DNA from: Rhizophagus irregularis
Taxonomy: Eukaryota > Glomeromycota > Glomeromycetes > Glomerales > Glomeraceae
NCBI RefSeq assembly: GCF_026210795.1
Contig: NC_089460.1
Span: 620,001-684,000, forward strand
Length of the DNA stretch: 64,000 nucleotides
Direction of reading: 5' to 3'
Each line of letters starts with the position of its first letter. The stretch's first letter is position 1. This document shows positions 11,780 through 21,748 of this stretch, piece after piece. The position numbers and the translations under genes are program-made. Under the pieces are notes generated by a model. It saw only the letters and a program-made list of their open reading frames with translations. It made no database searches and was not told the origin of the DNA.

Positions 11780-12408
11780 TTTCTTATTAGAAAGCAACGA
11801 ATAAAAACGAGGATTAAATGAAGTTTTATAAATAGAAGATGACGAAAGTAGCTTAACACATAAATTTAATGCCAGCTTATATAAGTTTTTTTTAAAAAAA
11901 AAAATGGTCTAAATTGAACGCGATTTTACTGATTAATCCATAGGGTACAATGTTTTAGTTTTTAATCATATGTAACACTACTGTATGTATGGTATCATAT
12001 AATAAGTTTTTTACTAATCGATATATCATTCATTTTCATCCCTTTTCCCGACCTTCATGTGATAGAGCGCTTTTTTCCAAAATCATTCACGGTTTAACAA
12101 TGATAAAGTTTACTTCTCGGTAAGAAAAAAAAATTTTTTTCCTTGTATTTCAAAAATTTCAAAAAAAAAATAGAGATATTGAATATGATATTTAGTAATG
12201 TAATTATTCGAAATCATTTAGATTTTTGATTAATGATAATCTCAATATATCTTTGATTTAAATTAGCCCAATGTAGTACGTGTAGTTAATAGAATTATTA
12301 TTATTGAGTATATTAAGTACGTAAATAATTTTTTTAAGTCCATCACTAAGCACGTGTTTAATCCAATAAATATGTTCCAAGAGCGTAAAACCTGATATCG
12401 CACGCATT
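11780..12408. promoter_or_regulatory. Divergent promoter region, IPP1 / carnitine acetyltransferase
   Basis: This 629-bp gap separates two divergently transcribed metabolic genes. It is AT-rich with T tracts (11,890-11,910 and 12,130-12,170). No specific operator is recognisable. Confidence 0.45.
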
Positions 12409-14992
12409 ATGTCTAAAAAAGTGGAATTAGAAAAAGGTAAAAGAGAATTCAAAACATTCAGCAACCAGCACCGGTTACCAAGGCTGCCAATTCCTTCATT
12501 AGAAGAGAGTACAACAAGATATTTAAATTCTCTCCGACCTCTTCTTTCTTCAGAAGAACTTGCACGTATTAAACAACATGTAAAGGATTTCATTAGACCA
12601 GGTGGCATTGGGCAAATACTTCAACAACGGCTAATCGATGTTGACCGGATCTCACCATATAATTGGTTGGATGATGCTTGGTGGATGAAAAAGGCCTATC
12701 ACGAATGGAGGGTTCCATTAGTCGTTAATTCAAACTGGTATATTGCGTTCATCGATGATCCAAATACTCCAAAAGAGTATTTAACACATAATAATGGAGT
12801 TCATCCAAAAGGACAATTTTCTGAATGGCAAATCAAAAGAGCTGCGCACATAATTGGAAGAATGTTGGATTTCAAGGAATTAGTTGATACTGAAACGCTT
12901 CCTCCGGATGTTACGCGATCTTATCCTTTGTGCATGTATCAATATACACGTTGTTATGGTGTCACTCGTATTCCAAAACCTGGTTCCGACGAATTGGTGT
13001 ATACACCACATCCTGCTCCTGCTAGGTACATACTCGTCATTGCAAAAAATCAATTTTATGTCTTGGATGGTTATGGCAAAAATGGACAGAGATATAGCGA
13101 TGGTGATTTTGAAATGTAAGTTATGATATTTCAAGCAATACACGTACATAAATATCGTTTATTTGCTTATAATTTTATGTGATACAGACAACTTCGCCAA
13201 ATAGTTGACGATGTTTTAAAAGCAAAACACGATCCTCCAGTTGGAGTGCTTACGGCCGATGATCGTGATTTTTGGGCTGTGGTAAGTTTCTCTTCTATTA
13301 AATATCATAATTCTTATATGTACAGACAGACTTATATAATTATCTTAAATTAGGCGCGTGAAAATTTGCTTAAAGTTTCACCACAAAATCGTCAAACTCT
13401 GACATTTATTGAAAATGCATTATTCGCAATAAGTTTAGATGATTATTCCACGGGAGTGGACCTTGACAAATTCATTCGAAATATGTTTCATGGTATGAAT
13501 GCTCATAACCGTTGGTTTGACAAAGCATTGTCTATTTCAGTAGAAAGTAGTGGACGTGGAGCTTTGAATGGGGAGGTAAATAAAAAATTTTTTTTTTTTT
13601 ACTTTTCAACAAGAGTTTCTTACCAAATCCTTCATTTTTTTTCGGTAGCATTCACCTTGTGATGCTCTTATACCTTCAATTATCGTGGATTGGGTTATGT
13701 CTGAATCAGCTACGCTAAATGCACCAACCTCCGGACGATTGACCGCTGCTCCACGAAGGATTAGATTCGTGACGGATGAACAGACATTAAAAGATATTGC
13801 TGAAGCGGAAAAAAGGATCGGTCCCATAATTGCTGATTCAGACGCGGTTATATTACAATTTTCAGAATATGGAACTCATTTTATCAAAAAAATTGGTAGG
13901 AATTTAGAACCTCTAATTAGTGCTTCGATCCGGATGAAAACTTGAATATTTTCATGTGACGATTATGGCTGAGAAAGATTATGAATTTCAGATTTAAACA
14001 GACTATAATTTAAACCAACATTAAAGTATTATTATCCCAAAAATTTATACTAATTCTGGCCAAACTCATAGTGCCAGCGAAATTTAATGAAATTCAATCC
14101 GGATGAAAATCCGGATAAAACCGCTACGGATCGAAGCACTACCTCTAATTAATTTATTGAATTACGATTTTATGTTAAATTGTTTTCACTACCCGTAGCA
14201 AAGTGTTCCCCAGATGCATATATGCAAATGGCTATACAATTGGCATATTTCAAGACACACAAGAAAGTTGTTCCAACTTACGAAACTGGATCGACTCGAC
14301 AGTTTTTACACGGACGTACTGGTACGATCAGGACACTTAGCGTGGAAAGCAAATCGTTTGTTGAAGGGATGGAAAGCGAATCATTAACGGTAAATAATGT
14401 TTTCTGATCTCTTTGCAGTAACCTGCTTCAGACAGGCTGCTTGTAGTAAAATACTAGTAGTAGTATAATGACGTATTGTTCTTTAATTCAATAGGCACAA
14501 GAAAAATATAATTTACTACAAGCAGCGACAAAAGCACATAGCGATTATACGCGTGACGTTTCAGATGGAAAAGGTTGTGATCGTCATTTATTAGGATTAA
14601 GGCTTTTACTTCGAGAAGGTGAATCTCATCCATTTTTCACAGAACCAATTTTTGCTAAAAGTCAAGAGTGGCTTTTAAGCACAAGCGGCCTTGGTGCTGG
14701 AAATAGACTAAGTGGTAAGTTTTATTGTATAATGTGAATTTGATTTCGTGCAATTTATTTACTAAATTCGTTTTAATATTTAGGCTCTGGCTTTGGATGC
14801 GTTTTTCCTAATGGATATGGTATCAACTATCTTACTGGAGATAATTTATTGAAATTTGGTATAGAGTCCAAATATTCCTCAACCGAAACAGACTCAAATG
14901 CTTTAAGACAAAATATTGTGAATGCATTGAAAGAGATGAGGGATATATGTGAACAAGTTAATGGTATATACGAAAAAGAAAGTAGGCTATAA
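12409..14992 (+). CDS. CAT2: Carnitine O-acetyltransferase, peroxisomal-type C-terminus
   Basis: Seven exons, 12409-13115, 13188-13281, 13354-13575, 13649-13895, 14199-14389, 14495-14714 and 14784-14992, give 629 residues. The enzyme moves acetyl groups between CoA and carnitine so that acetyl units can cross organelle membranes. Family blocks are present: LPRLPIPSLEES at the N-terminus, the catalytic histidine (about residue 342) in GEHSPCDALIP formed at an exon joint, CSPDAYMQMAIQLAYF, the carnitine-site block RQFLHGRTGTIR, and LSTSGLGAGNRLSGSGFGCV. The C-terminus is ...KESRL, an SRL tripeptide that fits a peroxisomal PTS1 signal. No strong mitochondrial presequence is seen. Intron 4 is about 300 bp, far longer than the others, because a MITE sits in it. 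The 3' end converges with mannose-6-phosphate isomerase. Confidence 0.95.
13919..14140. mobile_element. MULE-type MITE inserted in an intron
   Basis: A 222-bp non-coding element lies inside intron 4 of the carnitine acetyltransferase gene. Its ends are perfect 14-bp inverted repeats (AGTGCTTCGATCCG). It is flanked by identical 10-bp direct repeats, ACCTCTAATT at 13,909-13,918 and 14,141-14,150, which are the target-site duplication. A duplication of 9-11 bp suggests Mutator-like transposase mobilisation. Identical ends and duplications suggest a recent insertion. Splice sites of the host intron are kept. Confidence 0.88.
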
Positions 14993-15081
14993 TTAACAAT
15001 GTGATACTTCAAGTTATATACTTAATGTTTGAAGAAATAGCTTCTTGTACATGAAAATAAATGTATTACAAATATGAAATA

Positions 15082-16606
15082 TTATTTTAAAGTACAAAAT
15101 GCTCTAAATAAATCTAACTTATTACTACCATCTACTTCAGCCTCAATTGTTATGGGGACATTAGCACCAATAAAAAATACACTTCCAGGTTCTAATGATT
15201 CTAATAAATTATTAACTTTCAAAGTTCCTTTCCCATTAGTAACGATTATAACGCTAGGACCTGGAATCCCATCGAAAACTTCTTTTTTGTCCAGAGAATT
15301 AATTTGAGTCATGCTAACAGAAAATTCTTCGATTGGCGGATCATATAAAACGGTCAATTTATTGTTATTATATGGAATTGGAGCGAGAAGTTGAGATTCA
15401 GCACTACCATAACGGTAAGTTAACATATCTGTAAGTACGTTAACATCTTTAAATTTGGGAGTTAATCCCGCACGGATCACATTATCACTAGCTGCCATAC
15501 ACTCCACAATATCTGAAAAGAAATGATTATAAACAAATCGGTTGCTTCACATTATTATATTTGTTAAAAAAAAAGACACTTTACCTCCAGATAAATATGC
15601 ATGAGGCTCATTTGCACCTAAAAATATAGCTTGTCCAGGATCCAATTTTATATAATTTAACAATAAAACACAAAATATCCCCACATCACCAGGAAATTGA
15701 TCATTTAATCTAATTAGAAGTTCGGGAACGCTTCCTTTCACAAGAGGAGAATGATTATTGGATTTTAACCTTTTAATTAGCTTATCAACTTGTTGAGAAA
15801 CGGACAATTCATTTGTTGTCATAACTTTAGTAAATAATTCACGAAGGGCAGATTTATTTAATTCAATATCTTCTGTAAGCTGAGAAACTTCCCTTCCATT
15901 AACTATTTGAAGAAAATGAGAAGAAATTTCATTTCCAATAAGCTCGGTGAATTCTGGATATTCATTAAGAAGTGATTTTATTTCTTCTAGAGGTCTAAAT
16001 CCAAATAAAGCTTCAAATTCTGTAATTGCTATAGCCATTTCAGGCTTATGATTTGGATCTGAAATTTAAACAATGAATGTTTATTGTTAAAAATAAATAA
16101 ATTACGAAAAATTAAAAACATTGACAAATTTCACCTTTATAAATCTTTGGAAATTTTTCGAATAATTCTTTTCCAAGTTTTTTATCAGGATGTGCTTGAA
16201 TAGAGAGAGCTATGCGTACAGATAATACTTTAAATAAGAATGGTAAATCATTTTTGTATATTTTAGAAATTTCTGATGTAAGTAATTCGCTTGGATTTGA
16301 TTCTATTTTTTCTTTAAGTGAAATTGATGATTGTTCAGCCAATACACTTGGTCCATTTGGATGTGTTCCCATCCACAACTTATACAAAGTTTAATTAGTG
16401 AAAAGATCGATTTTTTGAATCAAAAAAAGGTAATTAATTAAATAAAATTTTCTCTAATTATTCACCTCAGCATATGGTTTATCAAGCTGAATCTCAAAAT
16501 CTTTTGAAATTTGAGCGAACTGAGCTACTTTACTCTCACTTCCAATTTTTCCCCAGTCATAGTTTTGGACTGCACATTTCAATTTATAAACTGCCGGTTT
16601 GGACAT
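15082..16606 (-). CDS. PMI40: Mannose-6-phosphate isomerase (type I)
   Basis: Four exons, 16466-16606, 16135-16378, 15585-16058 and 15082-15512, give 429 residues. The enzyme interconverts fructose-6-phosphate and mannose-6-phosphate and supplies mannose for glycosylation, GPI anchors and the cell wall. The N-terminus is typical (YKLKCAVQNYDWGKIGSES). The zinc-site blocks are present: IQAHPDKKLG and FLGANEPHAYLSG. The family signature with the catalytic arginine region (VIRAGLTPKFKDVNVL) follows in the last exon. I chose the ATG at 16,606 rather than the upstream in-frame one at 16,645, because family members start just before this block. The gene is convergent with the carnitine acetyltransferase, 89 bp apart. 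Confidence 0.96.
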
Positions 16607-16790
16607 TTTACAATTAACGAAATTCACACATTGTATGGCGATCATTATTAAATTTGCATATCACGTAATCATTTTTAAATATCTGCTCAGGACAGTGAGA
16701 ATGTTATTGATAAGTCACGAGCTTTGTATTCTTATCTCTGTATAAGTATGTATAAAAGATTTGATTAGCGCTATTCACATATTTCTGCTA

Positions 16791-16976
16791 CCCTGTAAAA
16801 AAAGTCAATCCGTTTTTTATATTCCATATTTTTTCCGTAAAAGGCTCATATTTCCGGAATTAATAAACTTATATCGCGGAATATATCGAATTATTTACAT
16901 TTTCCGTGAATGGATCCGTGAAAGGCTCATTTTTACGGAGTTTTTACAGAAATAACGGATAAAAATTTTTATAGGG
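16791..16976. mobile_element. Short MITE, 186 bp, CCCTRTAAAAA ends
   Basis: The left end CCCTGTAAAAAAAG..AATCCGTT and the reverse complement of the right end, CCCTATAAAAATTT..ATCCGTT, match over about 23 bp with some mismatches. The bases CTA occur directly outside both ends (16,788-16,790 and 16,977-16,979), a possible 3-bp target duplication as in PIF/Harbinger-type elements. The repeat AAAGGCTCAT occurs twice inside. It carries no coding potential. Confidence 0.65.
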
Positions 16977-17154
16977 CTAAGTGTTGTTCTTGTCACATAA
17001 AACGAAATGGAGACGGAATATAGAAGATCTCTCTTTAAATAGTTATCACCATGTTTTCTAGTGCTATGTAATTAATTTGATCATAATTATTTAATCGAAA
17101 AAATATTTTCTATTTATACAATATTATAACGGATAGTGATGACGACCATACATG

Positions 17155-17262
17155 TCCAAATTATTTTGGGCTACCGTAATTAATTACAGCATCCCAAATT
17201 ATATTGGCACTTTTACATAGTAAATTACAATTATAATTATGGCATCCCAAAATAATTTGGGC
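17155..17262. mobile_element. Very short palindromic MITE
   Basis: The left part CCAAATTATTTTGGGCTACC is mirrored by GGCATCCCAAAATAATTTGG on the right, over about 27 bp with 3-4 mismatches. An additional related string (GCATCCCAAATTATATTGG) lies inside. It is about 108 bp long. No reliable target duplication was found. Confidence 0.55.
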
Positions 17263-17784
17263 AGCATATATAATGACGACTTAACTGAAACCAAATGTTA
17301 AAAATTAACATTTTGATTTTAGTTTTAGATAGTTGTTATAAAGTTTAAAAGGTAGTTTGTTAAAACACATGTTTAAATTTAAAATTAACTTACAAATACA
17401 ATACATTTAACAATACATTCCAAAATTGTTTTCATTATAGAATAATAACAAAATACAAACACTTTTAAATGAAAGTCTCTTTGTATCAAATTAAATTTAG
17501 GTCTTGGTGATTTAACAAGTTAAACCGATTTCAACAACGTTGGTTTTTTGCTTTTAATTATAATTCTATTAAGACCCATCAGTTAAGTAATAACGGACAG
17601 CAAATTATTTTAGGAGTGTTTTTAACTGTTTAGTATAATATATATATATATGGTCACATTTTCCTATCTACATAAATACGATGTATATAATAATATAACA
17701 TCCATATACGAAAACTGGTCATCAGAAACAGATAATAAAAAATCAGCCGCCATTTTCGAAATTGTTTATTTTGGCTTCCTCTCA

Positions 17785-18768
17785 TCACTGGGATCTTTTC
17801 CTCCGGAATATCTTCGATTTTATTTTTAATAGAAACTGCAATTTCATTTCCTCATTTGAAGCGGTTATCTTCACTCTTTGGATATCAGGTGTCGAGTCGA
17901 GGTATAACATATTGATAGCCTTTATATCACCTTCACTTAACATTTCGCGTTGTCCTGTGAGTGTAAAGATATTTGTTATTAGGTGAAATCAGTTATATGA
18001 AAGGAAGCTCATTTACAAACCGATTTCAAAATCTCTTTTTACTTCCGACTTCAATTTCATGCATGAACCTAAAGGATAATGCATAATTGACTTAAAGTCA
18101 TAATTACCGAAACACCTGACGTCATTTGGCTCATATCTTCTGTAATCGTAACTGTTGTTTTGAACGAACAAATATTTGTCTCGGTCAGGATGAGAGTGCT
18201 CATGGTACATACCACACGCGTGTAATAATTCGTGCATAGCACTACCGATTGGATGGGCCAACCCTTGGTAACTTATGAATACAAGATAAAAATAAGTGAT
18301 AGTTAATTTATATTATAAGCGAATATAGTAATTACCTGTTCTCCTCCTTGCTTGCCAACATAAGACCAGTAGCCACCCTTATTAACGATTTTAACGTAAT
18401 CAATTTGATTCGTTCTTTCGACGAATTTTATTGGACTAAACATGGTGATCTTCCATTGCTTTATTTACAAAGTGAATAAGTTCAGAAGACACCATTATTG
18501 TCGAACTTATATGGCACGATCCCTTCCTCCCAGAGTTTTGTAGGATCATTTATGCATACATCAGAACACGGCTTACACATTTTCTTTTAACTAGTAGATA
18601 TAGTTTAATAAATAAAAAAATATTATTTCTGACAAATAGGAATTAAAAAGAAAACCTTTTATATATGTACATATGCGCAATATACATACCTGAGGCGACT
18701 GTAAATTAGCGAAAGCAGCATTTTGCTCGGGTTTTTTATAGTTCTTTTTCCATGAAAAGAACCTGGTC
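17785..18768 (-). pseudogene. Broken astacin-family (M12A) metalloprotease
   Basis: The astacin zinc signature is clear: HELLHACGMYHEHSHPDRD near 18,170-18,230, followed by the Met-turn IMHYPLGSCMKL. Upstream pieces also fit the family: DPTKLWEEGIVPYKFDNN, then FVNKAMED, then KFVERTNQIDYVKIVNKGG and YWSYVGKQGGEQ. A last exon (about 17,785-17,957) gives MLSEGDIKAINMLY, the usual end of the domain. These pieces lie in different frames between about 18,330 and 18,520. At least two frame changes there, and a phase mismatch at the joint before the zinc motif, cannot be explained by GT-AG introns that I can see. I therefore call it a pseudogene. The catalytic part itself keeps an open frame. An unusual splice pattern is the alternative. 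Confidence 0.7.
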
Positions 18769-18977
18769 TAAAAAATTAATGACGTGAAATTTAAAAAAAT
18801 TACATTCATTTTAGCAATCAAGCAATTTTTTATACTGTCAAGATTGATTAAAAATTTAAAATGGTGCGATCTTCAATCATGTGGTGTCATTAATCTATAT
18901 TGATTAATGCTGAAATGCTGAATTACCCGGAATAAAAAATTAAACATTATCGTAGTATAGAAAACAGCTTAGCGTAA

Positions 18978-19010
18978 GGCAGGAGAGGCAGGAGAGGCAG
19001 GAGAGAGGAA
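18978..19010. repeat. Short tandem repeat (GGCAGGAGA), about three copies
   Basis: Three copies of the 9-bp unit GGCAGGAGA lie about 60 bp upstream of the start codon of the APH-type gene, probably within its 5' UTR. This purine-rich patch stands out from the AT-rich surroundings. Confidence 0.7.
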
Positions 19011-19070
19011 ATTTCTAATTATCCACCAGGTCTGTCAGTTGAAGCAACGGAAGCGAATACTGGTTCTAAC

Positions 19071-20327
19071 ATGGACGAAGACAATACGGACGAAGATTCT
19101 GTTGAATCTGCACTGGACTTGGATGTTGATATGTTAAAGCATATGGTTTCCAGCCGTTTAAAAAGACGTTGTGTTAACTCTTGTAAGTTAACAAGAGGAT
19201 TATATAACGAAATACATCTTTTACAGTTTGATAATGGGCCAGATTGCATTGCTCGGCTCGCACGCGATCCAAATCACCCTGCAGAAAAAATAGCCAGCGA
19301 AGTTGCAACTATGAAATATGTCGCTCAAAACACCAGAATCAGAGTTCCAGAAGTGTATGCTTGGGACAGTAAGGCGCAGAATGACATAAAAATTCCGTAT
19401 ATCCTGATGGAACGCCTACCTGGAAAACATTTATATAAGATTTGGGACAAGTTGAACGCTGAACAGAAAAGGAATATTTTAAGTCAAATTGTTGATGTGT
19501 TATCTGAGTTGTGGAAATGCAAATTTAAAAAGATCGGGTGTATTTACAGGAATTCATCCAATTCGATAAGGTCCTGTATGACGTTTTTAAAGAATCTAAT
19601 GTTTTACAAAACTATCCAGCCATTTAAAATTGGTCCTATCGTGAGTCCTCAATTCTACATTGAAGGAAGAAATGAAATTTTTGATGCTCCTAGCTATACT
19701 GGCCCTTTTGGAAGCACAAGAGAGTTGTTTTATACCTTGATTCGTAAAGAAAAGCAATTTTTTACAATTCATGGTGTACAAGAACTTGCTGAGGAAGATA
19801 ATTTAAATGAGGCAGATGCAAAAAAGCGAGTGGATGAGCTAAAAAAAAAATTGGACTTGCTTCAATCCAAACTATCAAAAGACAACCCTTTTGATGACTC
19901 GATTGATAAACCAACATTTGCTCTCATTCACGGTGATTTTGATGCGCAAAATATACTAGTTGATGATGATATCAATATTATAGGCATTATTGATTGGGAG
20001 TTTTCACATACAGGAACTCTATGGGATATGTGCAAGTATCCAATTTGGATTCAAGAAGTGGAAAAACTTAGAGCTCTTAGTGATGCAGAGATGGAGGAGA
20101 ACCGGGAAAAGAAAGAACTAAGAAATTACTTCCGTCAAGAGATGGTGACAAAATTGGGAGATATAAGCGGGCAAATATTGGACAAAAGAGAGCGAGACAG
20201 GAGAATTGAAGATTTGGAAGCCATGTTTACGCTCATGGTTCACAGATTCGATATGTTAGAGAACTTGTTAAAGTGCTTTTTTGACGATCATTACAAAGCA
20301 AGAGAAACGGGTTTGTATTCTTCGTAA
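19071..20327 (+). CDS. Aminoglycoside-phosphotransferase-fold kinase-like protein
   Basis: A single exon of 418 residues with no introns, unlike most neighbours. It carries the APH/choline-kinase fold: an N-lobe with VPEVYAWDSKAQN and IPYILMERLPGKHLYKIW (hinge), then the Brenner-type catalytic motif HGDFDAQNILVDDD at about residues 285-298 and the metal-binding IIDWEFSHTGTLWDMCKYP. The long C-terminal part is helical and charged. Fungal genomes hold many such proteins. Their substrates are mostly unknown, so a small-molecule kinase role is only a family inference. A coiled helix insert (about 245-275) precedes the catalytic loop. The lack of introns could reflect retroposition or simply family habit. 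Confidence 0.85.
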   Translation: MDEDNTDEDSVESALDLDVDMLKHMVSSRLKRRCVNSCKLTRGLYNEIHLLQFDNGPDCIARLARDPNHPAEKIASEVATMKYVAQNTRIRVPEVYAWDSKAQNDIKIPYILMERLPGKHLYKIWDKLNAEQKRNILSQIVDVLSELWKCKFKKIGCIYRNSSNSIRSCMTFLKNLMFYKTIQPFKIGPIVSPQFYIEGRNEIFDAPSYTGPFGSTRELFYTLIRKEKQFFTIHGVQELAEEDNLNEADAKKRVDELKKKLDLLQSKLSKDNPFDDSIDKPTFALIHGDFDAQNILVDDDINIIGIIDWEFSHTGTLWDMCKYPIWIQEVEKLRALSDAEMEENREKKELRNYFRQEMVTKLGDISGQILDKRERDRRIEDLEAMFTLMVHRFDMLENLLKCFFDDHYKARETGLYSS

Positions 20328-20829
20328 TTGTCTTTGATATATGTTTTTATTGGTCAACGCAATTTTTGCAGGTTATCCATAAGATAGATATACAGTACCA
20401 ATTATAGAAAAATATAACTTCTGTAACTATTGTTTTCATTAGGTATATTAGTAATATGAAGGCGGACTTTGGGTCGAGTTCCTTAAACGTACGCACCGTG
20501 CGTACGTACATCTACCAGAGTTTAGGAGTTATGCATTTGCACGTGATAGCGTTAAACTTAACTCCGGCCGGTGCGTACGTTAATATCGTACACATGATGC
20601 GTAAGTTAAGGATGCTCCTTTGGGTCACTGGTTGAATTATTTTAGATTAGATAAAAATATAAAATAATTATAACATCAGTTGAGACAGTATCATTATTAT
20701 GAATATTATGTATGAGATAAAAGAGTTTAAAAAAAAAGAATTATTTTTTTCGCTAGAATTAGTAAATGAATGCAACAAAATAAATTGTAATTTAATAATA
20801 ACCTGTTGAAAGGGCTCCTTCTTTTCTAC
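20328..20829. other. Intergenic with one GC-rich MITE
   Basis: The gap between the APH-type gene and the small zinc-binding orphan contains the element at 20,476-20,617. The rest is AT-rich and shows no gene. Confidence 0.5.
20476..20617. mobile_element. GC-rich MITE with 9-bp target duplication
   Basis: A 142-bp element is flanked by identical direct repeats CTTTGGGTC at 20,467-20,475 and 20,618-20,626. The termini are inverted: left GAGTTCCTTAAACGTACGCA, right end complement GAGCATCCTTAACTTACGCA. It contains several GTACGT/GTGCGTACG strings, which is striking in such AT-rich DNA. The 9-bp duplication again points to Mutator-like mobilisation. It has no coding potential. Confidence 0.8.
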
Positions 20830-21123
20830 TCATAATTCAGCAAATTCAGGGGTGTTCGTTGGTTTTGCTAACGCTACAGTCGCCCGTTTCTTTACATACT
20901 TCACATTCTTCTCCCCACAACATAACCCACGCTCTCCTTTGCGTTGCATAATATCAATATTCATTAAGACTATACACCAAAAATTATGCAAAAGCTCAAA
21001 AGCTCTAAACTTACCCATTATGTGAATTTGAATTACAGACCCATTGGTGTTTTTTACAATGGCCCGCTTTAGACATGCTCTCTTGCATATTGGACAGCGG
21101 TGTTTACTAGGGATTGGTGGCAT
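20830..21123 (-). CDS. Small zinc-binding orphan protein
   Basis: An open frame of 97 residues starts MPPIPSKHRCPICKRACLKRA and has two candidate metal-binding groups, CPICKRAC and, later, LCCGEKN. A 45-base segment inside it (beginning GTAAGT, ending GTATAG) has good splice sites and is a multiple of three, so both the spliced and unspliced forms stay open. I do not recognise the family. The second half, basic and cysteine-poor, may be a degraded second zinc knuckle. Expression is not shown by the sequence. Confidence 0.45.
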   Translation of the reverse strand: MPPIPSKHRCPICKRACLKRAIVKNTNGSVIQIHIMGKFRAFELLHNFWCIVLMNIDIMQRKGERGLCCGEKNVKYVKKRATVALAKPTNTPEFAEL

Positions 21124-21748
21124 TTTGCTAGAGGTTTAAGAGCCAACTTTTCACAGCATAGATAAAAGTCCTAATTATCGGCAGGTTACACAAAATTTCA
21201 TATAGAAATTTCATATGCCGATTAGTAACTTTGTCCATGATAAAAGCTCCGTGTCTGATAACCCCTGTTCAAATTTTACGCGGTTATTCTTTTCAACTTT
21301 CTTTAGCGTACTATGTTATTACATCGCAATACATCGCAAACACTTGAAACTTTACTTAGACGCGTAAATTGCAGTTTGTAAGGTAGCAAAAGAAAGTTAA
21401 ACCAGGTTTTTTTGAAGTTATTCGCCAAATTTTTGTTCGAAGATTTTCGAAGATTCATATGAAAATAGTATTACACTGGTGTAACGCCGGATTGGTGTAA
21501 ATGAGCCGTAATATTTCGACATGGAATTTGCGGAATGCAAAATTGCACGCGTTAAAAATTCGCAAATTTTCTTGCGCGCAAATAAGGTTTTTTCTATCAC
21601 TTAACTAATAAGGCCATTGAGTATCCATAACTACGAGTTCATATAAAAATTGGATCATAAAGAAAGACAATCAACTTTCTTACCCATTTTTTTGAAAAGT
21701 ATTCCAAAGTGCTAGTAACTCAAAGGAAAGCGTAAAGAAGCGACAATA
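21124..21748. other. Intergenic, nothing supported
   Basis: This is mixed-composition DNA between the zinc-binding orphan and the hAT relic. GTGTAA and CGCGCAAAT-type short words recur but form no clear repeat. Only short chance frames were seen. Confidence 0.4.

Larger units (their letters stand above)
16607..17784. other. Intergenic with two small MITEs
   Basis: The first bases hold the promoter of mannose-6-phosphate isomerase. Two short inverted-repeat elements are listed separately at 16,791-16,976 and 17,155-17,262. The remaining 17,280-17,780 is AT-rich and has no recognisable gene. Confidence 0.5.
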
